The position numbers were made by a program, and so were the translations under genes. A DNA stretch of 43,693 nt from Pseudomonas sp. BGI-2. GTDB taxonomy: Bacteria > Pseudomonadota > Gammaproteobacteria > Pseudomonadales > Pseudomonadaceae. Under the pieces are notes generated by a model. That model did not search any database. It was not told where the DNA came from and saw only the letters and a program-made list of their open reading frames with translations. Every line of letters starts with the position of its first letter. Positions within the stretch are counted from its first letter, which is position 1. Below are positions 1 through 6,708 of this stretch, one piece after another. The stretch is from contig NZ_SISB01000051.1 of assembly GCF_004310295.1 (NCBI RefSeq), forward strand, positions 1 through 43,693, in the 5' to 3' direction.

Positions 1-127
1 GCGATATCAGCCATTTCTTGATGCATCGGTACAACTGGATTCGGCCCCATCAATTCAACGGTGGGCTGGCGCCAGCTCGGGCCGAAGAAAAACTTAACGT
101 CGTGTCCGGGATTAGTTGACCACTACA
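1..127 (+). mobile_element. Right end of an IS3-family insertion sequence
   Basis: This is the tail of an IS: the end of a transposase frame followed by the terminal inverted repeat, which finishes in ...GACCACTACA at base 127. Read in reverse complement, the end starts TGTAGTGGTC and then has CCGGACAC, the same pattern as the IS left end at 43567 (21 of the outer 26 bases agree). Ends of the TG...CA type are standard for IS3-family elements. The rest of the element lies outside the window. Confidence 0.85.
3..119 (+). CDS. IS3-family transposase OrfB, C-terminal fragment
   Basis: The frame is open from the window edge and ends in TGA at 117-119, giving the last 38 residues of an integrase-core (DDE) transposase. 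The stretch YNWIRPHQFNGGL followed by PARAEEKLN is the characteristic end of IS3-family OrfB, where the YN..RPH..NGG motif follows the catalytic glutamate region. It cuts and joins DNA during IS transposition. The start, the DDE residues and OrfA are not in the window at this end; an OrfA start of probably the same IS type is at 43631. Confidence 0.85.
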   Translation, partial: DISHFLMHRYNWIRPHQFNGGLAPARAEEKLNVVSGIS

Positions 128-393
128 ATAGGCATGTGATGCTGTGTGTCGGTTCCGACATCCTCAGCATCACCAGCTCACTCGACCGGTGAGCCTCTTG
201 CCCTCACTGATCATAACGGCTGATCTTCCATTCTCTCCGCGGGCACTCATTATTATTTTTACTTTTCGGAAAAACTCAGTAAGCCTTCAGAAATCCTGCA
301 AATACCACTGAGAAACCACCCAGGTTCCCAGTCGTTCCTTTTAAAAGCCGCTTGAAGTATCTGTGCCTCCACTAGGTTACGTTGGGAAGCACA
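128..393. other. Spacer next to the IS; no supported gene
   Basis: I see no gene with a ribosome site and recognisable product here. The stretch holds the first copy of a 17-base exact direct repeat (CAAATACCACTGAGAAA at 299-315; second copy 457-473). Frames exist on both strands but none resembles a known protein. It may be debris from the IS insertion or the remnant of a gene whose 3' part is the next entry. Confidence 0.4.
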
Positions 394-642
394 ATGCACA
401 TACAGTCGGCCCGCTGCCCTACGCCGGGAAAATCCGGCGAGCCAGTAGCAATCACACAAATACCACTGAGAAATCATCAATATTCACAGTGGCGCCCATT
501 ACTTTCTTTTGGTGCCGTTGCCCTTCCCTGGTATCCCATCGCGAGACTCTCAATTCCCATTAGGGGAAACGACGATTTTTACACGGCCGGCGCTGACACA
601 CTGGAAGGTTGGATTAACGTCCGTCGCTCGAACGAAATCTGA
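394..642 (+). CDS. Unrecognised small ORF, possibly the 3' remnant of a larger gene
   Basis: An 82-residue frame that I do not recognise. Its end sits 8 bases before the ATG of the next small gene, which is operon-like spacing and the main reason to list it. The C-terminal half (WYPIARLSIPIRGNDDF and following) reads like protein, whereas the N-terminal half is rich in Pro, Arg and Ser and overlaps a 17-base direct repeat and a GC hairpin (CGCCGG/CCGGCG near 421-440). No good ribosome site precedes the ATG. It could be the tail of a gene broken by the IS insertion, or chance. Confidence 0.25.
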   Translation: MHIQSARCPTPGKSGEPVAITQIPLRNHQYSQWRPLLSFGAVALPWYPIARLSIPIRGNDDFYTAGADTLEGWINVRRSNEI

Positions 643-650
643 GGTGTGAG

Positions 651-821
651 ATGAAGCGACTGTGGATGACGCTTTTCTTCGGTGGACTGGGGTTCTGGGT
701 CGGTTCAAATCGCTGGTTGCCGCTGTGGGGCATTGTTGCGCTGGCGGTACTGGGCAACGTTTTGTGGGGCTGGGCGGCGTGGCTGGAGCATCGGGAGGGG
801 GCAGACCATGATGAGCGCTGA
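651..821 (+). CDS. Small inner-membrane protein of unknown function
   Basis: A 56-residue frame too short for most gene finders. It starts MKRLWMTLFFGGLGFWVG, continues through a second hydrophobic stretch (LWGIVALAVLGNVLWGWAAW) and ends with a charged tail (EHREGADHDER). Two membrane segments with a cytoplasmic tail are likely. GAGGTG lies 6-10 bases upstream as a ribosome site. Its stop codon overlaps the start of the next gene by 14 bases, so the two are probably translationally coupled. I do not recognise the family. Confidence 0.5.
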   Translation: MKRLWMTLFFGGLGFWVGSNRWLPLWGIVALAVLGNVLWGWAAWLEHREGADHDER

Positions 822-1023
822 TCTAGATGAGCTAATGCTCGTCAGTTTTCTCTGTCCGGAGCTGGTCTGGTCGGCATCCTCGACGCGGCCTGTGATCGTT
901 GCGAGTGATGAAACGGTGCTGCGGCTGTACTGGATGCCAGTGCCGCTGCGGCAGGATCCATTTCGCGCTGAATTGTTTGTTTGCGAGCTCAATGGTAGGG
1001 AGAAGGTAATGATGGCAAAATGA
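808..1023 (+). CDS. Small protein of unknown function, coupled to the upstream membrane protein
   Basis: A 71-residue protein starting MMSADLDELM and ending LNGREKVMMAK. I chose the ATG at 808 because it overlaps the end of the membrane-protein gene, with GGGAGGGGG about 7 bases upstream; the frame is open further upstream but only as a shadow of that gene. There is no signal peptide or membrane segment. The middle alternates hydrophobic and charged residues (TVLRLYWMPVPLRQDPFRAELFV), suggesting a small beta-rich soluble domain. I do not recognise the family. The pairing with a tiny membrane protein, and a lipoprotein gene 92 bases downstream, suggests an envelope-related trio. Confidence 0.5.
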   Translation: MMSADLDELMLVSFLCPELVWSASSTRPVIVASDETVLRLYWMPVPLRQDPFRAELFVCELNGREKVMMAK

Positions 1024-1115
1024 CACACTTAGACGGTTTACTTTTGGCTGCTACTCCCATCTAACAACTCACAGGGCGCTAGGAAACAGCGTCATCAACA
1101 GAACGAAAGGATGTT

Positions 1116-1937
1116 ATGCGCACTTTTTTCAAGTTAGTGGCAGTTGCTGTTGCCGGTTCAGGCCTTGCTGCCTGTGGTGGCGAAGACTTCACAGGGGCTT
1201 ATCGGTTTAAAGACTCAAATATTCAGAGGACAATGGTTCTCAATGTTCATGGCGATGAAGCAGAAATCTTTGGGGACGATGGGAAAGGCCGTATCAAGCC
1301 TCTCGCTAAACTGAAGGTTTCGGTAAAAGATGAAAAACTTCTTCTTGATGATGTAAACGGCTCTGCACGCCTGGCCATGAGGCGCAACGTTGATGAGCAA
1401 AGCCTTGACTGTCTTAACTGCAAGGTAATAGGCCTGAAGAAGGACGATCTGGTTTGGGAATATGACCCTAAAGGGCCATATGACGTACAGCAGCTGCTGA
1501 AGGATCAGGCTCGCAAGGATGAGGAAGCAATGAATGCCGAGCTGGAAAAAATTCAGCAGAAAGCCCTGGAGCAAGGTCGACGTGATGCAGAAGCCCCGAA
1601 GCTGACACCTTATGAAGGCGATTGGGTATATCAACGCACCACGAAAAAAGACCCGCTGACCATTATGACCATTTGGCGCAAAAGCCAGATCAAAAGGTGG
1701 TCGTTCAACTTTGAGAACATGGATTATCGTCTGGGGCACGAGGTTCCTAGATTCGAGCTCACCGACACTGGCTTGAAGATCGGCGATGCCCCCAAAGCTC
1801 ACCTGTACACCCTCAGCGCCGACAGAATGATACTGACCTGCATGGACTGTTCGAAGTCGGAGCGTTGGGCCAAGGCTGATCCTAAGAAGGATCTAAGTGA
1901 CCGTCATTATGCCCGTCAGATGGCCGGTAACCCGTGA
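1116..1937 (+). CDS. Predicted lipoprotein of unknown function
   Basis: A 273-residue protein with a lipoprotein signal peptide: charged start (MRTFFK), hydrophobic core, then the lipobox LAAC with the lipidated Cys at 20. The residues after Cys are GGE, with no Asp at +2, so outer-membrane sorting is expected. A weak internal duplication is visible: each half has a beta-rich region ending in a Cys pair (LDCLNCK near 110, LTCMDCSK near 243), separated by a Lys/Glu-rich helix (about 145-185). The paired CxxC motifs could be a disulphide or metal site. The start follows AAAGG at good spacing. It may belong with the two small genes upstream. I cannot name the family. Confidence 0.7.
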   Translation: MRTFFKLVAVAVAGSGLAACGGEDFTGAYRFKDSNIQRTMVLNVHGDEAEIFGDDGKGRIKPLAKLKVSVKDEKLLLDDVNGSARLAMRRNVDEQSLDCLNCKVIGLKKDDLVWEYDPKGPYDVQQLLKDQARKDEEAMNAELEKIQQKALEQGRRDAEAPKLTPYEGDWVYQRTTKKDPLTIMTIWRKSQIKRWSFNFENMDYRLGHEVPRFELTDTGLKIGDAPKAHLYTLSADRMILTCMDCSKSERWAKADPKKDLSDRHYARQMAGNP

Positions 1938-2030
1938 CACCCTGGTGACAACAGCCTGCCTTGTGATCGGCGAATACCCAAGGGCACTCGCCGGTTGTCG
2001 TCAAATCAATCTAAACACGGACGGCGCTCA

Positions 2031-2597
2031 CTACCTGGACAGCGCTCTATACAGGGTCGCTCTATGAACCCCCAAGAGGCGGGCAGCCTCTGCCACTGGC
2101 CGTTGCTCTTCGGCAATCAGTTGTCGCGCATGGCTGACCTGTTCCGGTGTTAATACCGGTTTAGGCCCAAACCGAACGCCCCGGGCTTTGGCTGCTGCTC
2201 TCCCGGCACTGGTGCGCTCACCAATCAGCGCTCGCTCGAAATCTGCAATACCCGCAAAAATCGTCAGAACCATTTGCCCAGCCGGTGATGTGGTATCAAC
2301 CCACGGCTCTGCCAATGATCGTAAGCCAGCACCAATTTTTTTGATTTTCTCAGCTATATGAAGAAGATCCGTTGTTGACCTAGCCAAGCGATCCAAACGA
2401 GTGACTACAACAATATCCCCCGCCCTCAAGTGATCAAACAAGCGCTCTAGCTGTAATCGATCTATCCGCGCTCCACTGACTTTTTCTTCAAAAATGCGCT
2501 GGCATCCGTATTGGCCGAGCATGACGCGTTGCTGCTCTAGATTCTGGCCTTGCGTTGAAACCCGTGCATATCCGATTAGCTGGCTTACATATTCCAT
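2031..2597 (-). CDS. Tn3-type serine resolvase / invertase
   Basis: A 188-residue site-specific recombinase of the small serine family (resolvase/invertase). The catalytic Ser is S14 in IGYARVST. The conserved Arg cluster is visible as VVTRLDRLARS with a later FERALIGERT. The long E helix leads to a C-terminal helix-turn-helix (VAEAARLLGVHRATLYRAL) that binds half-sites. The full length equals the family norm. It cuts both strands and exchanges them at a res site, here the repeats directly upstream of its own start (2605-2720). The outermost half-site overlaps its ribosome site region, so binding should repress its own expression. No Tn3 transposase is in the window, so this is either a transposon remnant or a stand-alone module. 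Confidence 0.9.
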   Translation of the reverse strand: MEYVSQLIGYARVSTQGQNLEQQRVMLGQYGCQRIFEEKVSGARIDRLQLERLFDHLRAGDIVVVTRLDRLARSTTDLLHIAEKIKKIGAGLRSLAEPWVDTTSPAGQMVLTIFAGIADFERALIGERTSAGRAAAKARGVRFGPKPVLTPEQVSHARQLIAEEQRPVAEAARLLGVHRATLYRALSR

Positions 2598-2604
2598 TCA
2601 GCAC

Positions 2605-2720
2605 CTGTCGCGTAACTTGTCGCAAGTAAGTTAGCACCAGCGACAGACTTGTGCGACAGCGCGAACCCGGCAAATTCAGAAAGCGAGAGCTTGTCGCATA
2701 ATTTAGGAATAAAGCGACAA
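2605..2720. other. Candidate res recombination site of the serine resolvase
   Basis: Six copies of the half-site TGTCGC lie within 116 bases next to the resolvase start. On + they begin at 2606, 2618 and 2692; in reverse orientation they occupy 2640-2645, 2653-2658 and 2714-2719. The pairs 2691-2720 and 2617-2646 both have the form TTGTCGC-N16-GCGACA(A/G), 30 bases long, as expected for a resolvase dimer site, and the outer pair is nested around the second. Six half-sites (three dimers) in about 120 bases is the size and content of a Tn3-family res. The crossover site is probably 2691-2720, farthest from the gene. Confidence 0.7.
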
Positions 2721-2863
2721 ATCAGCTTGAGCGAAGAGCAGCTATCGGCCAGATGCGGCCGCTCGAAGGTGTATATGAAGCTAGGGCCGTTTCAGTTTTT
2801 AGGTATGGAATAGCGGGCAGCTGCCGTTACATTGGCTTGAATCATCCAATTTAAGGAAGCGGT

Positions 2864-3574
2864 ATGAAGTTCGAGAACATTCCGACAATCGAGGCCTCAA
2901 GGTCTGAGCCTTACAAATGGGCAGGGCGATGGGGTATGGCGGCTTTGGCCGTGCTCATTTTCTACGCGCTCCAGATCACGACCGTCGGAATGGTGGGGCA
3001 AGAGAACTGGAATTCCCTTTGGCTGGTGGGGGCGCATGGAATCACGGGCGCGGCATTACTGTTGCTGGCACTAATCCAGTTCCGCAATGACGGTGGTATT
3101 AGAGCACTGCTTGGGCACAACACAGGACGAGCACTACGCTTTGGTGTGCCTTTGATCGTGGCCGCTTACGTCGTGACGACGTTCTTGGACGTGACACTCG
3201 GGTTCGGACGAGAACCGTTCATGGAAAATCTGTTGTCCGAATTCTCGACAGCCCAGATCATTCTGTTCCTATCGATGCTGCTTGTATTGCCGCCCCTCAG
3301 TGAGGAACTCTTGTATCGACACTTCCTCATTCGACTCTTTCCAATCACAAGTCGATCCTGGCAGTGGGTCGCCGTCATTGCTATGGCTGCGCTTTTCATG
3401 CTGACCCACGGTCAGTACAAGAATTGGCCGTCGTTTCTTCTGTTGGGTTGCTTGGGAGTAATTTTCGGTGCGGCTCGTATCGCTACCGGCGGCCTGGTTG
3501 CGCCGGTGTTGCTGCATAGCTTTGCTGAGGTTGCAGGCATGACCTCAGATTTGGTCCTCGCCAACTTTGAATGA
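2864..3574 (+). CDS. CPBP-family intramembrane metalloprotease
   Basis: A 236-residue polytopic membrane protein with the CPBP (CAAX protease / bacteriocin-processing, ABI) signature. Motif 1 is EELLYR (E147, E148, R152). Further His residues likely to complete the site are in LTHGQYKN and in the last helix, VLLHSFAEV. At least six hydrophobic helices are visible. Members are glutamate/histidine intramembrane proteases; bacterial ones are linked to bacteriocin self-immunity and peptide maturation, but no substrate can be inferred here. The start follows AAGGAAGCGG closely. It stands alone between the res site and a palindromic repeat, so the context supports accessory cargo rather than an operon partner. 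Confidence 0.8.
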   Translation: MKFENIPTIEASRSEPYKWAGRWGMAALAVLIFYALQITTVGMVGQENWNSLWLVGAHGITGAALLLLALIQFRNDGGIRALLGHNTGRALRFGVPLIVAAYVVTTFLDVTLGFGREPFMENLLSEFSTAQIILFLSMLLVLPPLSEELLYRHFLIRLFPITSRSWQWVAVIAMAALFMLTHGQYKNWPSFLLLGCLGVIFGAARIATGGLVAPVLLHSFAEVAGMTSDLVLANFE

Positions 3575-3650
3575 AAGGTGTTTCAGAAAGCGAGCGCTCT
3601 CTCGCATGCTGTCTTCAGCTAAGGCAGCATGTAGGTGGCCGTTTAACGAT

Positions 3651-3710
3651 TGTCCGCTTTGGGTCGATAGCTGCCTGCTGCGAAGGTCCGCAACCGACCC
3701 AAAGCGGACG
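3651..3710. repeat. Intergenic palindromic repeat, copy 1
   Basis: Arms of 15 bases, GTCCGCTTTGGGTCG at 3652-3666 and its perfect complement at 3695-3709, enclose a 28-base loop. The same pattern (TGTCCGCT..TGG.CGAT..CTGCC) recurs in decayed form at 6124 and 6899, and a right half (GCAGCTATCGGCCAGA) is near 2740. It is a dispersed Pseudomonas-type intergenic repeat found only in the accessory part of this window. It could act as a transcript-end hairpin for the CPBP gene. Confidence 0.65.
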
Positions 3711-3882
3711 TTCAAGGAGGCTTGATATCAGACCAACGCGGACCGACGGCAAGTCACTTTCTAGCTTCGAAGGCGAGTCGGTACTCTTCGATGCCCTCTA
3801 CGAAGCTCGCTCGCCTATCCTGCCAGCCAGCAATCTGGCGCAGCTTGTCGGAGTTCACCCATTGCCAGAAATTGGCCAATGA

Positions 3883-4368
3883 ATGCACCGAACCATCGAC
3901 GGAGTTCACGTCCACTTCCCGTTGATCAGCAGCCCAATGCTCCGCGCCGCAACGATGAAGGCGATAGCACAAGAGCTTGGCAAAGACGAAGCCGCTGTCC
4001 GCTATGACGATAGGGGCACTGAGATCTCGTTTGGTGCCTGGGAAGGGATGACTCTGCTGGAGGTGTCACAGCGTTCGCCCCAGGAGCTCGATGAATACGA
4101 GACTGACCCCTTTGCCTTCACGCCCAAGTATGGTGAGAGCTACCAACAGGCCTCCGTCAGGGTGGCTGATTTCCTTTCAAACCTGACCATGGACACGGTG
4201 TTAGTGACCCATGCAGGCATCATCCGTGTGCTCTTCAGCCTTTTGTCGAAGGCAGACAGCCGCGAAGCCACGAGGCTCGTCATCCCGCAAGATCAGATAC
4301 TCATGGTGCAAGGAACGGACTGCCGCTGGATCTGGATCCGCGTCTCCAGCGATCTCGAATGCCGGTAA
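3883..4368 (+). pseudogene. Histidine phosphatase family protein, lacking its N-terminus
   Basis: The 161-residue frame carries the middle and end of a phosphoglycerate-mutase-like histidine phosphatase. SSPMLRAATMKA is the conserved S.L.RA..TA helix. The acid region DDRGTEISFGAWEG is the L.E..FG.WEG motif. VTHAGIIRVL is the second catalytic His motif. What is missing is the N-terminal LVRHGET strand that carries the phospho-accepting His and normally starts the protein 30-50 residues earlier. An in-frame TGA at 3880-3882 lies directly before the ATG, and nothing upstream in any frame reads as RHG. Without that His the enzyme cannot work, so I call it a broken gene. The palindromic repeat just upstream may mark the breakpoint. 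Confidence 0.6.
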
Positions 4369-4493
4369 CCATCTCCAAAGGCCCGTCCCGCCCTGCCTGC
4401 TGAAGAGCCTTTGACTCCGGATCGGGGAGGTGGAATTCTCACGACCTGGACGGCCCTGTGCCATAACAGTCAAAGCAAGCAAAGGAAGCTAAG

Positions 4494-5456
4494 GTGAAGA
4501 ATCTAGAAGAGGTCGCGGAAGAGGTTCGCAACCTAGCCCGCGCAGATGTTTTTAAGCTCATATCCAACGAGGAAAAAGCCGCCAAGTCATTTGAAGAGTT
4601 CGCAGCCAGTCCGGATGATGAAATCGATTTTGTGGCCCGGATAAGCGGCGTGCCTGAGCATCAGTTCCCCGTGTACCGAGCGATGATCAGGCGTGAAGAG
4701 AATGAATACTCTTCCAAAATGAACGAGTTCAGCGGGATTCTCCAGAGCGGCGACGTCATCCTGGTTACCGGCAAGAAGTTTCGATCCAAAGCCCTGGTGG
4801 CAGCCCAAATCCCCTTCTATGCGAAAGTGAGGGCGAGCCATGTGGCGATGGTGCACGCGGATTTCATCTGCATCGATGCCAACCTAGGTGTCGGCGTCAA
4901 GCACCGCACGATTGCAGAAGTGCTGAGTGAAGTCGAGGACAACTGGCGGATCATTCGTTTCCACGAGGTGACTGAAGAAAATCGGGATCGCATGCTTACG
5001 CGGTGTGCGTACTACCTCCAGCAGCCATATAGCATCAGACCTACAAATGGGGCCGGCACCAAATTCTCCTACTGCTCGGAGTTGGTCAGCAAGGTATACC
5101 GGGACAGCAAAGTTCGATGCATCAAAGTCCCCCAGGGCGTCTTGGTCAACCCGTGCCATTTCGACCGACTCGCTGACAAAGGCGAGGTTTGCCAGGACAT
5201 CACCGAAACCGTGCGGCCCTTCGTCCCCTTTTTCCAGGAGTACAAGGAAATGATGGCAATGCAGGCCCACGCACTCATTGCTGGCCTGAAGCTGAACCGC
5301 TACCGTGACAAGCAGCGAAAAGACCTCCTGGCTGAGGTGCAGGCCCAAGCACGCGCAGGAAATCTCCCGCATGAATCGCTGGTCAAGGTGGCACAGGGTA
5401 TCCAGAACATGGAAGAGAAGATGAACTTCCGGTTCTGGGACTCCATACCCCGGTGA
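4494..5456 (+). CDS. YiiX-like (permuted NlpC/P60, papain-fold) cysteine hydrolase
   Basis: A 320-residue soluble protein, GTG start after AAAGGAAG. The central part (about 80-205) has the order expected for the circularly permuted papain-like YiiX/YebB group of NlpC/P60: a SGDVILVTG strand, a His in SHVAMV (H116), an Asp-containing strand (FICIDANLGVG), then the Cys in YCSELVSKVY (C194). This group hydrolyses amide or ester bonds in peptides or lipids. The N-terminal 75 residues and the C-terminal 100 are charged and helical and are not part of the core fold, so they may bind a partner or substrate. There is no signal peptide or membrane segment, so it is cytoplasmic unless exported otherwise. 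It is monocistronic and closed by the terminator at 5506. Confidence 0.65.
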   Translation: MKNLEEVAEEVRNLARADVFKLISNEEKAAKSFEEFAASPDDEIDFVARISGVPEHQFPVYRAMIRREENEYSSKMNEFSGILQSGDVILVTGKKFRSKALVAAQIPFYAKVRASHVAMVHADFICIDANLGVGVKHRTIAEVLSEVEDNWRIIRFHEVTEENRDRMLTRCAYYLQQPYSIRPTNGAGTKFSYCSELVSKVYRDSKVRCIKVPQGVLVNPCHFDRLADKGEVCQDITETVRPFVPFFQEYKEMMAMQAHALIAGLKLNRYRDKQRKDLLAEVQAQARAGNLPHESLVKVAQGIQNMEEKMNFRFWDSIPR

Positions 5457-5505
5457 CCAAGTCAGCATACGCTCATCCAGAAGCGACCTGACTAACAGGC
5501 AGAAA

Positions 5506-5531
5506 AACCGCCAAATCTGGCGGTTTTTTTT
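5506..5531 (+). terminator. Intrinsic terminator of the YiiX-like gene
   Basis: AACCGCCA-AATC-TGGCGGTT is followed by a run of T. The stem has 8 base pairs with a tetraloop, about 50 bases after the stop codon. Confidence 0.85.
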
Positions 5532-5672
5532 AGCTTCTAAGGGGAGGAGATACGTCGGATCTGGCGCGTGTTTTCGTGAATGACTAGGGGCTCAACCTAA
5601 ACCAATTTGATTCCCATTTCGCCATGCGCATTTTTGGGGCAAAATGACTGCCAGTTATCAACGGAGAAGCTT

Positions 5673-6074
5673 ATGGCGACGAAATGGAAGTGGAATGATG
5701 TACGCGACACCGCGTCCTTTTCCACACGCTTAGGGGCACCCTTTAAAGTTCAGTTTTTTGCCGCTCCTGCAATCGCTTCACCTGCAGGAGTCGATACGTG
5801 GAGCGTTTCATTTTCGGACGGCGAGAACTCTGTTGACGCCACAGGGAATGGGTCCGCGCATGAGATCTACGACACCATTCAAGCGATTGTTGCTGAGGTC
5901 ATTCAGAGGCAGCCATACCGTGGCATCTGCTTCTCTGCTGAGGCAGACCATAGTGGCCGAGTTCGTCTTAACGCTCGACTCGCAAAAAATCTTGCACTCA
6001 AGTTTCAAATGGAAGTTCAAGAAGTGACTCGGGATGATCTCGGGCAAGTCGTCCACTGGCTATCGCCCAAATAG
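5673..6074 (+). CDS. Hypothetical protein, 133 residues
   Basis: I start it at ATG 5673 because GGAGAA lies 6-8 bases upstream; the longer frame to 5607 has no ribosome site. The protein has no signal peptide or membrane helix. It shows an N-terminal beta-rich part (FKVQFFAAP, DTWSVSFSDG), a helix (EIYDTIQAIVAEVIQRQP) and a C-terminal region with SGRVRLNARLAKNLALKF. The pattern suggests a small alpha+beta domain. I do not recognise a family. It is flanked by the terminator at 5506 upstream and a decayed palindromic repeat downstream, so it is probably transcribed alone. Confidence 0.6.
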   Translation: MATKWKWNDVRDTASFSTRLGAPFKVQFFAAPAIASPAGVDTWSVSFSDGENSVDATGNGSAHEIYDTIQAIVAEVIQRQPYRGICFSAEADHSGRVRLNARLAKNLALKFQMEVQEVTRDDLGQVVHWLSPK

Positions 6075-6123
6075 GCACTCTAGCTTTGTTACCGAAGCAG
6101 TGTACGGCTGCTTACCGACAACA

Positions 6124-6182
6124 GTGTCCGCTTGTGGCCGATTTCTGCCTGTCACGTCTACCGCAATCGACCCAGAGCTGGC
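6124..6182. repeat. Intergenic palindromic repeat, copy 2 (decayed)
   Basis: TGTCCGCTTGTGGCCGAT, CTGCC and then CGCAATCGACCCAGAGC follow the layout of the repeat at 3651, with substitutions in both arms that break the perfect stem. It lies between the 5673 gene and the trypco2 gene on the opposite strand, near their shared 3' ends. Nothing else is evident in the 6075-6273 gap. Confidence 0.5.
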
Positions 6183-6273
6183 GCAGTCGCTAGTCCACCA
6201 GGTCGGTAAAACCGCTCGATTAGTCGAATTTTTGCAGTACAGAGAAATGAATTCGAGTTGATGATCAATAAAA

Positions 6274-6708
6274 TTAGCCAGCAGGGGGCCTGCGCCGCGC
6301 CACGGGGGAGGGAGTCGCGGGGACGCTTGGTTTGTGCGCTGTAGGTGCTACACGTGCTCTGGTCGAGTGTGGTTCAGTCGTTTTACCCTTTCTCTGCTTT
6401 GAATTCTTATATGAAGTTACCAATCCTGAGCCTTTTTGGGCGCGCTGCGCAGGAATCTGTTGGGGGCCATCATCCTCTACAAAGGGATGAAGTTTGACCT
6501 TGACCTTATGCGTTTGGGTAGCTTTGGTCTCTCCGCCGATGTCAACGACGAACAACTTTGCACCTGCCTTAGCTGTTGCGTCCAAGGCGAAGGTGACCTC
6601 TAGTTCCACATCTCCCATTTCGAAAAATGGATCTTCTTTATCCACAGCGGCACGGAGTTCCTGTTTAACCTCCTTGATGAAGTCCACAAGGCTGATCATC
6701 CCTTTCAT
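6274..6708 (-). CDS. Trypco2 (trypsin-co-occurring domain 2) protein with a basic Pro/Ser-rich tail
   Basis: A 144-residue protein. Residues 6-77 match the trypco2 pattern: a helix (DFIKEVKQELRAAVDKED), then FEMGDVELEVTFALD, the strand AGAKLFVVDIGGETK, and a closing TQTHKVKVKLHPF. Known members of this domain sit beside or are fused to trypsin-like peptidases in predicted bacterial conflict systems. No trypsin-like protein is visible in the window, so the domain is orphaned here or works with a distant partner. The remaining 65 residues are low-complexity, rich in Lys, Arg, Pro and Thr, and unusual for the family; they could bind nucleic acid or be disordered. It is probably transcribed alone. 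Confidence 0.65.
   Translation of the reverse strand: MKGMISLVDFIKEVKQELRAAVDKEDPFFEMGDVELEVTFALDATAKAGAKLFVVDIGGETKATQTHKVKVKLHPFVEDDGPQQIPAQRAQKGSGLVTSYKNSKQRKGKTTEPHSTRARVAPTAHKPSVPATPSPVARRRPPAG

Noticed and set aside
299..473. 17-base direct repeat (299-315, 457-473) as an att site or target duplication
   Set aside because: It is too far apart (158 bases) for an IS duplication, encloses no element, and the copies are read in different frames; probably chance or an old local duplication.
3754..3972. Minus-strand frame of 72 residues overlapping the truncated phosphatase
   Set aside because: It has no ribosome site and overlaps a region where the + strand matches phosphatase motifs; I cannot relate it to any family.
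6034..6261. Small + frame after the 5673 gene
   Set aside because: It overlaps the end of that gene and runs through the decayed palindromic repeat; no ribosome site.
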